Shown: positions 1 through 9,278 of the stretch, one piece after another
Numbering within the stretch: position 1 is the stretch's first letter
Layout of the letters: the number at the start of each line of letters is the position of its first letter
Source: Rhynchopus sp. YZ270_cl-10
Taxonomy: Eukaryota > Euglenozoa > Diplonemea > Diplonemida > Diplonemidae
Direction of reading: 5' to 3'
Length of the DNA: 64,000 nt
Assembly: GCA_964035575.1 (NCBI GenBank)
Contig: OZ037895.1
Coordinates: forward strand, 62,001 to 126,000
The notes under the pieces: model-generated
What the model saw: the letters and a program-made list of their open reading frames with translations, nothing else
Database searches by the model: none
Told to the model about the DNA's origin: nothing
Program-made: the position numbers and the translations under genes

Positions 1-815
1 TGGCGTTCGTGGCTGTGGCGGCGGCGGCGTGCGTTGCGTGTATCGATGCGGAGGACGGCCTTGTGTGCAGAGTGTGCCGCCTCCTTCAGCGCAAGCAGGC
101 CTTTCTTGCGTGCTGCCTCGATGCGAGAGCGGTAGCGCTTCTCGCACATCACAACAACGTCCATCTTGCGCCCTGCGTCGTCGCTTTGCCGCTGGCACTC
201 CCGCCGCCGCTGCCGCACGCCCACCTTCGCCGCGCTGTCAGTCTTCAGCATTGCGTTCACCGCTGCTGCGTTCTGCAGCGTCTCCACAGTGCGCCTCGAC
301 AGAAACGTCTCTTCCGTATTCACTGACACAATGCTTTTCGACCCGCGCAGTGCCTTCACCAATGCATGCCCCGATACATCGGTGATAGGGTTGAACGACA
401 TGTCGAGGGACGTCACCCCAGGGTGGTTTGCAAGGAGGGCTGTCACTGCGATCATGTGTTTGTCGCCAAGGCCTTTGCGAGAGAGGTCGAGCTCGGAGGT
501 GGCTGGGAGGGGTGTGAGGCTGTGCTGTGGGGATGTGGACGGAGGTGGGGCAGAGCTTGCGAGCATGCGTGTGGGTGCTTCGAGGCGGGAGTCGCCGTCG
601 CGCCGCTGCTGCCGGAGCAGCTGCGCCAGCGCCTTCCCTGCTGCCTCGCACCCAAGCCGCCGCCTCAGCTGGCAGTTCTGCTGCCCCGTGACAGCCGACA
701 TCGGGCGGAAGCGCTGTGCACCCTGTCCGGGCTCCTCTCTGCTGTGCGGGCTGTAAAGCCCTGGCAACGTACGCTCGCCCCATTCATGACCATTTCGTTG
801 GTGCCTCCCCCACAT
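1..815 (-). CDS. Leucine-rich-repeat protein, 3' part off the window
   Basis: The minus frame is open from an ATG at 815 (MWGRHQRNGHEW...) to the left edge, 271 codons, so the C-terminus is missing. Residues 1-107 are Arg/Gln/Pro-rich. From about residue 108 there is a ribonuclease-inhibitor-type LRR (ELDLSRKGLGDKH, then SLDMSFNPITD about 30 residues later), followed by a basic, probably helical region rich in RRR and EAARKK. The pattern supports a protein-interaction role; no catalytic motif is seen. The ATG directly follows a CCCAACAG acceptor, so 815 may be a trans-spliced start or the first codon of an internal exon whose upstream exon I cannot find. A later Met (MSAVTGQQ, near 698) is an alternative start. 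Confidence 0.7.
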   Translation of the reverse strand, partial: MWGRHQRNGHEWGERTLPGLYSPHSREEPGQGAQRFRPMSAVTGQQNCQLRRRLGCEAAGKALAQLLRQQRRDGDSRLEAPTRMLASSAPPPSTSPQHSLTPLPATSELDLSRKGLGDKHMIAVTALLANHPGVTSLDMSFNPITDVSGHALVKALRGSKSIVSVNTEETFLSRRTVETLQNAAAVNAMLKTDSAAKVGVRQRRRECQRQSDDAGRKMDVVVMCEKRYRSRIEAARKKGLLALKEAAHSAHKAVLRIDTRNARRRRHSHER

Positions 816-817
816 CT
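816..817 (-). promoter_or_regulatory. 3' splice acceptor abutting the LRR start
   Basis: On the minus strand CCTTAACAC, a CT-rich tract and CCCAACAG lead straight into ATG. It could be a trans-splice or a cis acceptor. Confidence 0.4.
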
Positions 818-1809
818 GTTGGGAGAGAAGGTGTGTGTTAAGGTTGCCAAATAGAAGGAGAATTTGTCAAAATGACCAGCCCCAGTGTCTTCAGTCATTC
901 AAGAAAGAAAACTTGAAACATCTGAAAAAGATGCTCCGAACTTATAACTCTGCTTTATTTGTACAAAACCACAAACAGGCATCAGCGGCACATCCTTCCT
1001 GCTCTGCATAAAATTGGCAGTTGACATTAAGTATTACCAGCAGTGCGGAGAAAGCAGATCGCGAATGGTATCTACTTGGGTGGAAAATGGGTGGTGTCAT
1101 GGACCAAAAATTAAGTGATTATCCTTTTTTTAGTGTTTTCATCGACAATCACCCACCAAGAGGTGGGTTCTGTACTCAATGTCACCCAGGGGGTTTTTTT
1201 TGGACAGGGGGAAATGGCAGGGGGGTTTTGGCTATTCTGACAATCAAACATTTTTGTGATTGACAAAATTCATAGGGAGAGAGGAAATTTTATAGACGTG
1301 TAACGACAGGCACATAACACATCTAGGACTAGATATTAAACAGACGAATGCACCCACGTAGCATTAAGAACGGGGCGCGTCATCATGACCGATAGTGATT
1401 CCGAAGTTGTTGTAATTTCAAACAAAATATAAGAAATGACACAGAGAATACTGGCCCAACAAAAGGCTTTGTACATAGGTTGGTATCGTTTGGGGGTGGT
1501 GTGGAGATTTGGTGGAGATTTCTCTCTAAGTAACCTGTGCAGCCAAAAAACAGAGTATCAACATGGAAGCCTTCATACTGGTTCCTACTTGATCAAGGCT
1601 TTCTTTGGCTGGTGGTTTTGATTCACTAGCAGTTCACATGCGCGTCTCACAACAACGCTTTTTGAGACACCACACTAAAGAGACGTTGACGCACAAAAGT
1701 CGTGGAGTAAGACACCCTCTCACATTTTGCTTTGTCACGTCACGAAGACACAGGTGTAGCTACAAAACAAAACTAATGGTAGCGCTTCCTACAATAAAAA
1801 GAAAACTGT

Positions 1810-1844
1810 AAAGATGAACGTACCTCGCTCTGCACGCATCTTTA
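1810..1844 (+). repeat. Hairpin module A' copy
   Basis: AAAGATGAAC ... GCATCTTT: the 7-bp outer arms AAAGATG/CATCTTT are perfect, enclosing a CCTCGCTCTGC-type loop. Confidence 0.4.
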
Positions 1845-1958
1845 CAAAAAAAAGGCAATCAAGACAAAGGAATAATAAACAAGACAAAATGAAAGGGAAA
1901 ATGCAAAGGGAAGGAAAACGGTCTTCTGGTTTGAAGGCGTGGTTCGCATCCCTTTGCT

Positions 1959-1993
1959 GGAGGGGAGGGGAGGGGAGGGGAAAAGGGGAGGGA
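1959..1993 (+). other. G-quadruplex-capable tract
   Basis: Five or more GGGG runs separated by single A, then GGGGAGGG, about 34 bp past the CAP-EGF stop. In the transcript of that gene this reads as a C/U-rich tract, so it could also be the pyrimidine tract for processing the downstream LRR mRNA. Confidence 0.5.
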
Positions 1994-2026
1994 GAAAAGT
2001 ATGTCAAAGCAGATGTGAGCTACAAC

Positions 2027-5000
2027 TCACAGGTGCACTACTTCAGTCTGCGGTGGTGAATCCATGGCGTGGTTCTGCGAGCCCGCGTCGTGGTCCATGT
2101 CGAAAAACTCTGAAATGCTCGGCGCGCCCGCCTTCTTCTTCTGTGCGTAAGCGTAAAATGCAATACCAGCACACAGAAGCAGCGCTCCTGCAATCGACAC
2201 AGGGATGTACCAAGGGAAGGCGTCGCCGTCGTCCTCGCTTCCTGTCGGTGTCTCAGGCTGTGCACCAGAAAGTGGTGCACGTGTGAACTGCTGAGGCGGC
2301 GACTCTGTTGCGCGGGCCTCTGGAGACATCGTATCGCCTTTGCTAGTGGGCTCAGGTGAGGTTGTGCACACAGCAGCACGGCCTGTCGCTGTTCCAAAGA
2401 GAGGCACCCCAGCTGTCGAGGTCGTGCATTTGCACACAAAGTCGCCGACGTTCGACCAGTGTGTGTTTGTGTCCACGCACTCCTGGTTGTTCCCACACGG
2501 CTTCGTTGCACACTCGTCAATCTTGCAGTCCACAGCAGTCCCAACACTCGCACCCACAGACCCTGTCATGCACGTGCATGTGAAATCACCGTCCTTCTGC
2601 GGGTTCGGATCCTCGCAGATTGCGTGCGGGTCCACACACGGGTCGCTGCTGCACTCACCCTGCTTGCTGCACTGTGCAGGGCCGCCAGTTGTCTTCGCAC
2701 CGTGGTTCGGGCACTCGCACACAAAGTCACCCATGCTCTCAGGCGAGGTGTCTGGGTCTGTGCAGGTCTCCCTCTCACCGAACGGACCCATGCATGGGAA
2801 CAGACCAATCGTGCACTCGTTGCACTCCTTCATCGGTGCACCAAGCGACACTTCCTTCCCACCGACACAGCGGCACTCAAAGTTCTTCTCCACGTCAAAG
2901 TCAGGGTCCAGACACGCCTCACCCTTCCCGCACGGTGCCGTCGCGCACTCATCCACACCACAAGACGGAACCTTGCCTCCGACAGTGTAACGCCGTTTAT
3001 CGTTCAGACAAGTGCACGTGTAGTCGCCTGTGCTGGCAGAGCCAAGACGGCCCTCCTCACACATCTGGTCATCACCACACGGGTTAACAGCACACTCGTC
3101 CGAGCACGAAGCAGGACCGTCCCTCTGCTGAATGTTTGGGTTCGATGTGCACTTGCACACGTAGTCGTGCTGCGAAGTCTTCGCCTTGTTCGGGTCCTCA
3201 CACGTCTGGTCAGCAAGACACTGGTTGTGGTCGGCGTCACACTCGTCAATCTCACAGGTAGCTGCCGTTCCCTGTGCCTTCACACCGTTCGCACACTCAC
3301 AGAAAAAGTCGTAGTGTGAATCCGCAGTCGGGGTTGGGTCAGTGCACGTCTGTTCTGGTCCACAAGGATCGCTGTCGCAGTCGTTCACAGTGCAGATCGC
3401 TGCGCCGTCTGTCTTCTTGATGCTGGGGTCGTCCTTGCACGAGCAGATGAAGTCGTGCTGCGAAGTCTTCGCCTTGTTCGGATCTTCGCACAGTTGGTCC
3501 TTTCCACATGAATAGTGGTCGGCGTCACACTCGTCAATCTCACAAGTTGCCGATGTTCCTGTTGCAACAACTCCGTTGTCACACGTGCAGGTGAAGTCGA
3601 AGTGTGAGGCTGCTGTGGGGGTCGGATCATTGCACTTCTGGTTGGGTCCACACGGGTTGCTGTCACAGTCGTTCACAGAGCAAGCAGCAGGTCCGTCTGT
3701 CCGTGTGATTGTGGGATCGTCCTTGCACGAGCAGATAAAATCGTGCTGCGAAGTCTTCGCCTTGTTCGGGTCCTCACACGTCTGGTCAGCAAGACACTTG
3801 TTGTGGTCGGCGTCACACTCGTCAATCTCACAGGTTGCCGATGTTCCTGTTGCAACAACTCCGTTGTCACACGTGCAGGTGAAGTCGAAGTGTGAGGCTG
3901 CTGTGGGGGTCGGATCATTGCACTTCTGGTTGGGTCCACACGGGTTGCTGTCACAGTCGTTCACAGAGCAAGCAGCAGGCCCGTCCGTCTGTGTGATTGT
4001 GGGATCGTCCTTGCACGAGCAGATAAAATCGTGCTGCGAAGTCTTCGCCTTGTTCGGGTCCTCACACGTCTGGTCAGCAAGACACTTGTTGTGGTCGGCG
4101 TCACACTCGTCAATCTCACAGGTTGCTGATGTTCCTGTTGCAACAACTCCGTTGTCACACGTGCAGGTGAAGTCGAAGTGTGAGGCTGCTGTGGGGGTCG
4201 GATCATTGCACTTCTGGTTGGGTCCACATGGGTTGCTGTCACAGTCGTTCACAGTGCAAGCAGCAGGTCCGTCTGTCTGTGTGATTGTGGGATCGTCCTT
4301 GCACGAGCAGATGAAGTCGTGCTGCGAAGTCTTCGCCTTGTTCGGGTCCTCACACGTCTGGTCAGCAAGACACTTGTTGTGGTCGGCGTCACACTCGTCA
4401 ATCTCACAAGTTGCTGATGTTCCTGTTGCAACCACACCGTTGTCACACGTGCAGGTGAAGTCGAAGTGCGAAGCTGCTGTGGGGGTCGGATCATTGCACT
4501 TCTGGTTGGATCCACATGGGTTGCTGTCACAGTCGTTCACAGTGCACGCAGCAGGCCCGTCAGTACGTGTAATGGTGGGATCGTCCTTGCACGAGCAGAT
4601 AAAATCGTGCTGCGAAGTCTTCGCCTTGTTCGGGTCCTCACACGTCTGGTCAGCAAGACACTTGTTGTGGTCGGCGTCACACTCGTCAATCTCACAGGTT
4701 GCTGATGTTCCTGTTGCAACCACACCGTTGTCACACGTGCAGGTGAAGTCGAAGTGTGAGGCTGCTGTGGGGGTCGGATCATTGCACTTCTGGTTGGGTC
4801 TACATGGGTTGCTGTCACAGTCGTTCACAGAGCAAGCAGCAGGTCCGTCTGTCTGTGTGACAGTGGGATCGTCCTTGCACTTGCACACGTAGTCGTGCTG
4901 AGAGTCGAAAGATTTGTTCGGGTCCTCACACGTCTGGTCGGCAAGACACTGGTTGTGGTCAGCATCGCACTCGTCAATCTCACAGGTCGCCTGTGCACCC

Positions 5001-8000
5001 TGCGACTTCACACCGTTCGCACACTCACACCAGTAGTCGTTGTGCGAGGTCGTCGACTGGTCGGGGTCTGTGCAAGTCTGACCCGCCGCACAAGGGTTGG
5101 CATCGCAGTCGTTGCTTGTGCACGTCGCAGGCATGCCCTTTGCTGTACCAGCCAGAGGTGAGTCGCAAGTACATGTGTAGTCACCCACGGACGCTACAGT
5201 GGTGTCGGGATCCGCACAGGTCTGCCCTCCTGCACACGGCGCTGCTTCGCACTCATCGAGAGTGCACACAGCAGGCTTCCCTGTCTCAGTCCCCGTACCC
5301 GTCTTGCAAGTGCAGGAGTAGTCGTTCATGCTCGTCGCCGTTTGGTCAGGATCCACACAGTTCTGGTCAGCACCGCAGGGTGCAGGCATCGCGATACACT
5401 CATCATCAGATCCTGTGTTGCACACAGCAGGCTTTCCTGTCGCCTTCTCTGTGCTGGGTGCGGCACACGTGCACACGAAGTCGTCCTTCTGCGACGGTCC
5501 TTTCATTGCGTCCTCACACATCTGCGAACCACACGGCGAAGGCACAACTGAACACTCATCAATCTCACACGTTGGCACAGGTCCTCCAACCTTCTTTGTT
5601 GCAGCGTCGTTCGCACAGGTGCACTCAAAGTTCTGCTTCACGTTTGCGGTCTTGTCCATGTCCACACAGGTCTGACCAGCACCACAAGGTGTGCCAGTGG
5701 CGCACTCGTCAACCTCACAAGTCGCCTGTCCTCCTGTTGCCTCAACTCCGTTGCCACATGTGCATGTGTAGTCTCCAGTTGATGTGGGGCTCGGGTTCGA
5801 GTCAGTGCATGTCTGCTTTGTGGTGGCAGTCTTGCAAGGATCCTTGTCACACTCGTCCTTTGAGCATGTGGCAGGTGCGCCAGTGTTCTTGATGGTGGTG
5901 TCGGCATCACATGTGCACTCGAAGTCGTTCTTCTTGTTTGCCGCCTTGTCCATGTCCACACAGGTCTGGCCAGTTGCACCACATGGCTTTGTGTCACATT
6001 CGTCAACCTCACAAGTCGCCTGTCCTCCTGTTGCCTCAACTCCGTTGCCACATGTGCATGTGTAGTCTCCAGTTGATGTGGGGCTCGGGTTCGAGTCAGT
6101 GCATGTCTGCTTTGTGGTGGCAGTCTTGCAAGGATCCTTGTCACACTCGTCCTTTGAGCACGTTGCAGGTGCGCCAGTCTGCTTGATGGTGGTGTCGGCG
6201 TCACATGTGCACTCAAAGTCGTTTTTTTTGTTTGCCGCCTTGTCCATGTCCACACAGGTCTGACCAGTTGCACCACATGGCTTTGTGTCACATTCGTCAA
6301 CCTCACAGGTCGCCTGTCCTCCTGTTGCCTCAACACCGTTCGTGCACGTGCACTTGTAGTCTCCAGTTGATGTGGGGCTTGGGTTCGGATCAGTGCATGT
6401 CTGCTTTGTGGTAGCAGTCTTGCAAGGGTCTTTCGAGCACTCGTCCTTTGAGCATGTTGCAGGTGCGCCAGTCTGCTTGATGGTGGTGTCGACATCACAT
6501 GTGCACTCAAAGTCGTTCTTCTTGTTTGCCGCCTTGTCCATGTCCACACAGGTCTGACCAGTTGCACCACATGGCTTTGTGTCACATTCGTCAACTTCGC
6601 AAGTCGCCTGTCCTCCTGTTGCCTCAACTCCGTTGCCACATGTGCATGTGTAGTCTCCAGTTGATGTGGGGCTCGGGTTCGAGTCAGTGCATGTCTGCTT
6701 TGTGGTGGCAGTCTTGCAAGGATCCTTGTCACACTCGTCCTTTGAGCACGTTGCAGGTGCGCCAGTCTGCTTGATGGTGGCGTCGGCATCACATGTGCAC
6801 TCGAAGTCGTTCTTCTTGTTTGCCGCCTTGTCCATGTCCACACAGGTCTGACCAGTTGCACCACATGGCTTTGTGTCACATTCGTCAACCTCACAAGTCG
6901 CCTGTCCTCCTGTTGCCTCAACTCCGTTGCCACATGTGCATGTGTAGTCTCCAGTTGATGTGGGGCTCGGGTTCGAGTCAGTGCATGTCTGCTTTGTGGT
7001 GGCAGTCTTGCAAGGATCCTTGTCACACTCGTCCTTTGAGCATGTGGCAGGTGCGCCAGTCTGCTTGATGGTGGTATCGGCATCACATGTGCACTCGAAG
7101 TCGTTCTTCTTGTTTGCCGCCTTGTCCATGTCCACACAGGTCTGACCAGTTGCACCACATGGCTTTGTGTCACATTCGTCAACCTCACAAGTCGCCTGTC
7201 CTCCTGTTGATTCAACACCGTTGGCACATGTGCATGTGTAGTCTCCAGTTGATGTGGGGCTCGGGTTCGAGTCAGTGCATGTCTGCTTTGTGGTGGCAGT
7301 CTTGCAAGGATCCTTGTCACACTCGTCCTTTGAGCACGTTGCAGGTGCGCCAGTGTTCTTGATGGTGGTGTCGGCATCACATGTGCACTCGAAGTCGTTC
7401 TTCTTGTTTGCCGCCTTGTCCATGTCCACACAGGTCTGACCAGTTGCACCACATGGCTTTGTGTCACATTCGTCAACCTCACAGGTCGCCTGTCCTCCTG
7501 TTGCCTCAACACCGTTCGTGCACGTGCATTTGTAGTCACCAGTCGAGGAAGAGCTCTGGTCAGGGTCAGTGCATGTCTGCTTTGTCTTGGACTTATCGCA
7601 TGGGTCAGAGTCGCACTCGTCTCTGCCGCAGGTGGCAGGCCCTCCTGTGTTGGTGATCTTGTTGTCCGACTGGCAGGTGCAGGTAAAGTCACTCACACTC
7701 TTGACTCCCTGCTTGGTGTCCACACAATCCTGATCAGCACCACAGGGCTTTCCGCTTGCGCACTCGTCCTTCGTGCAAACTGCAGCCTTGCCCGTTGCAG
7801 TGACGGACGAGTCGTCCTTGCAAGTGCAGGTGTAGTCCTTGTCCACTGCCTGGTCCGGGTCGTTGCAGTCTTGGTCGGCGTCACACGGGGTTGCTGCACA
7901 TTCGTCTGTCATCGGCGTCGGCGGTGTGTTAACACAGCCCTCTGTAGGAGTGCCGTCCTTAAGAACGTTAGTTGGGAACCTGTTCCCGTAGTTACCTGGG

Positions 8001-8596
8001 GGGTTGTAGTTGCACATGATGTAGATGGCGGTGTAGGAATCCTTTTTGTGGCAGAGCGCACACCCAATCTCCGTGGTGCCCTTCCAAATCACAGCGGAAA
8101 AGTGACCAATGTCGCTGCTGTAGCCAGGCTTGTTGTAGTCGTAACAGTTTTCCTCACCACAGTACCAGTTCTTCACTCCCTCAGCAGGGTCCCACGTGGA
8201 TGTGTCTTTGCCGAAGACACCAACCATCGCAATGTTCTCTCCGTAGCCAGACCCAGAGTTGTGCTTCAGACCTGCACCGCTGCACGTTGTCTCGAATCCA
8301 GGGCTCCCGATCGTGTAGGACGCAACAGTCTTGCTGTACGTCACATCGCATGCACCGTGGTGGGCACGGTACTTGTTGTGCTGGGCGAGCACGCTTTCAA
8401 TCTGCCAGTCTTCCAACTCAGCTTTGCAACTGTCTTTCCCTGCGCACTTATGGCTGTCAGCATTCGCTGGCGCCGGTGTGGCCATGAAGTCGTCCCCTCC
8501 CCCTGGACACCACGAAAGGGTTGATTGACTGCCACACTTGCCTGCCACTAAAGTGATCATTTGCGCCACACACAAGGCTGCGGCAAAAACACGCAT
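2027..8596 (-). CDS. CAP/SCP-domain plus tandem EGF-like repeat type I membrane protein
   Basis: 2189 residues in one exon. A signal peptide (MRVFAAALCVAQMITLVAG) is followed by a CAP/SCP domain at about residues 60-205 with the family signatures HNKYRAHHG, GENIA, GHFSAVIWKGTTEIGCA and YIMCNYNPPGNYGN. Then come nearly 40 six-cysteine EGF-like modules of 47-49 residues, most starting DEC (calcium-binding type). A Thr/Pro stalk, one membrane helix (about 2128-2151, WYIPVSIAGALLLCAGIAF) and a short cytosolic tail after KKK complete it. This is a surface or secreted adhesion-type architecture; the ligand is unknown. The ATG at 8596 was chosen because it begins the signal peptide and lies 20 nt after an AG acceptor; the open frame upstream to 8866 has no signal sequence and only a GTG. 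Two blocks of nearly identical repeats show recent internal expansion. Confidence 0.93.
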   Translation of the reverse strand: MRVFAAALCVAQMITLVAGKCGSQSTLSWCPGGGDDFMATPAPANADSHKCAGKDSCKAELEDWQIESVLAQHNKYRAHHGACDVTYSKTVASYTIGSPGFETTCSGAGLKHNSGSGYGENIAMVGVFGKDTSTWDPAEGVKNWYCGEENCYDYNKPGYSSDIGHFSAVIWKGTTEIGCALCHKKDSYTAIYIMCNYNPPGNYGNRFPTNVLKDGTPTEGCVNTPPTPMTDECAATPCDADQDCNDPDQAVDKDYTCTCKDDSSVTATGKAAVCTKDECASGKPCGADQDCVDTKQGVKSVSDFTCTCQSDNKITNTGGPATCGRDECDSDPCDKSKTKQTCTDPDQSSSSTGDYKCTCTNGVEATGGQATCEVDECDTKPCGATGQTCVDMDKAANKKNDFECTCDADTTIKNTGAPATCSKDECDKDPCKTATTKQTCTDSNPSPTSTGDYTCTCANGVESTGGQATCEVDECDTKPCGATGQTCVDMDKAANKKNDFECTCDADTTIKQTGAPATCSKDECDKDPCKTATTKQTCTDSNPSPTSTGDYTCTCGNGVEATGGQATCEVDECDTKPCGATGQTCVDMDKAANKKNDFECTCDADATIKQTGAPATCSKDECDKDPCKTATTKQTCTDSNPSPTSTGDYTCTCGNGVEATGGQATCEVDECDTKPCGATGQTCVDMDKAANKKNDFECTCDVDTTIKQTGAPATCSKDECSKDPCKTATTKQTCTDPNPSPTSTGDYKCTCTNGVEATGGQATCEVDECDTKPCGATGQTCVDMDKAANKKNDFECTCDADTTIKQTGAPATCSKDECDKDPCKTATTKQTCTDSNPSPTSTGDYTCTCGNGVEATGGQATCEVDECDTKPCGATGQTCVDMDKAANKKNDFECTCDADTTIKNTGAPATCSKDECDKDPCKTATTKQTCTDSNPSPTSTGDYTCTCGNGVEATGGQATCEVDECATGTPCGAGQTCVDMDKTANVKQNFECTCANDAATKKVGGPVPTCEIDECSVVPSPCGSQMCEDAMKGPSQKDDFVCTCAAPSTEKATGKPAVCNTGSDDECIAMPAPCGADQNCVDPDQTATSMNDYSCTCKTGTGTETGKPAVCTLDECEAAPCAGGQTCADPDTTVASVGDYTCTCDSPLAGTAKGMPATCTSNDCDANPCAAGQTCTDPDQSTTSHNDYWCECANGVKSQGAQATCEIDECDADHNQCLADQTCEDPNKSFDSQHDYVCKCKDDPTVTQTDGPAACSVNDCDSNPCRPNQKCNDPTPTAASHFDFTCTCDNGVVATGTSATCEIDECDADHNKCLADQTCEDPNKAKTSQHDFICSCKDDPTITRTDGPAACTVNDCDSNPCGSNQKCNDPTPTAASHFDFTCTCDNGVVATGTSATCEIDECDADHNKCLADQTCEDPNKAKTSQHDFICSCKDDPTITQTDGPAACTVNDCDSNPCGPNQKCNDPTPTAASHFDFTCTCDNGVVATGTSATCEIDECDADHNKCLADQTCEDPNKAKTSQHDFICSCKDDPTITQTDGPAACSVNDCDSNPCGPNQKCNDPTPTAASHFDFTCTCDNGVVATGTSATCEIDECDADHNKCLADQTCEDPNKAKTSQHDFICSCKDDPTITRTDGPAACSVNDCDSNPCGPNQKCNDPTPTAASHFDFTCTCDNGVVATGTSATCEIDECDADHYSCGKDQLCEDPNKAKTSQHDFICSCKDDPSIKKTDGAAICTVNDCDSDPCGPEQTCTDPTPTADSHYDFFCECANGVKAQGTAATCEIDECDADHNQCLADQTCEDPNKAKTSQHDYVCKCTSNPNIQQRDGPASCSDECAVNPCGDDQMCEEGRLGSASTGDYTCTCLNDKRRYTVGGKVPSCGVDECATAPCGKGEACLDPDFDVEKNFECRCVGGKEVSLGAPMKECNECTIGLFPCMGPFGERETCTDPDTSPESMGDFVCECPNHGAKTTGGPAQCSKQGECSSDPCVDPHAICEDPNPQKDGDFTCTCMTGSVGASVGTAVDCKIDECATKPCGNNQECVDTNTHWSNVGDFVCKCTTSTAGVPLFGTATGRAAVCTTSPEPTSKGDTMSPEARATESPPQQFTRAPLSGAQPETPTGSEDDGDAFPWYIPVSIAGALLLCAGIAFYAYAQKKKAGAPSISEFFDMDHDAGSQNHAMDSPPQTEVVHL
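3385..4824 (-). repeat. 288-bp higher-order coding repeat, 5 units
   Basis: Five near-identical 288-bp units (96 residues each, two EGF modules: NDCDSNPC... and DECDADHNKC...). Out-of-phase frames recur exactly at 3385, 3673, 3961, 4249 and 4537, confirming the period. Diverged relatives flank both sides. Confidence 0.9.
5700..7480 (-). repeat. 294-bp higher-order coding repeat, 6 units
   Basis: Six near-identical 294-bp units (98 residues, two EGF modules: DECDTKPCGATGQTC... and DECDKDPCKTATTKQTC...). Identical out-of-phase frames recur at 5784, 6078, 6372, 6666, 6960 and 7254. The sequence family differs from the 288-bp array in the same gene. Confidence 0.9.
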
Positions 8597-9278
8597 GGTT
8601 GCGAAATGCAGAGTACCTATCACAACAATTAAATATAAACAAAGAATATAAGTGTTCCTGTGGGGGGTGTGGGTGCATGGACAAATAAAGTCATTGTAGG
8701 CAACGACGATCATGTGTGTACTGTGCTCAATGTCGCCCGCAGGGGTGTTTATCAAAAATATTAGGGGAGTGGGGAGGTAGTACAATTGCGAGTTCATTTT
8801 AAGATTGTTGACGAGCTGTGTGTACGGTGTTAAGGGGAGGGTCAGTGGTTTTGTTCGGGACCGCACGGAAGTGTTGTCCCTTCCCCCCCGTTGTTATTCG
8901 ATATGTTTTCTTTTTTCTTTCTCTTTTTGTGTCTCTTTCTTCGATCCAATCCGACAAAATAAAAAGGTTGGAAAAATAGTGCAAAAAAAATGGGCGGGAG
9001 AGGTAAACCCCTCATCGGCAGTGTCAGTGTAACGAACGGCCTTGCGGATAGCCCACAGGGAGAAAGAAGTGTGAATGATGGAGCTGTGCCTCCCACATGC
9101 ACGCCGCCCCTGCATTGGCAAAAGACATCACGAGGTAAAATAAACAGATAAACCGTCAAGTTGACAGTCACAGGAATTAATTAACAAAACACCCCAAATC
9201 GATAAAAAGCTCTCCGAATCGTGTTCAACTGTTGAAAAAGATGACCAGATGAAAGTTCCCCAAAAAAAAACGGATGTT
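8597..9278. other. Intergenic spacer
   Basis: About 680 bp between the CAP-EGF start and the transporter stop. It has T-rich tracts on the minus strand and short open frames with no recognisable content. Confidence 0.7.
8617..8618 (-). promoter_or_regulatory. Probable trans-splice acceptor of the CAP-EGF gene
   Basis: A T-rich tract ending TTGTGATAG lies 20 nt before the ATG, with no upstream exon evident. Confidence 0.4.

Larger units (their letters stand above)
816..2026. other. Intergenic spacer
   Basis: AT-rich spacer with no convincing gene on either strand. It holds one A'-type hairpin module and, next to the CAP-EGF stop, a G-run tract (both listed separately). Confidence 0.7.

Noticed and set aside
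3576-4892. 438-codon open frame on the plus strand
   Set aside because: It is the antisense shadow of the 288-bp EGF coding array; its apparent repeats come from the real gene.
3385-7480. Regular long repeats as a possible CRISPR or satellite
   Set aside because: The periods (288 and 294) are multiples of three and encode intact EGF module pairs in one continuous frame.
5638-7692. 684-codon minus frame rich in Thr/Arg
   Set aside because: Out-of-phase reading of the 294-bp array; no cysteine pattern or domain.
8597-8866. N-terminal extension of the CAP-EGF gene
   Set aside because: Begins at GTG, reads through spacer sequence and an acceptor-like AG, and would bury the signal peptide.
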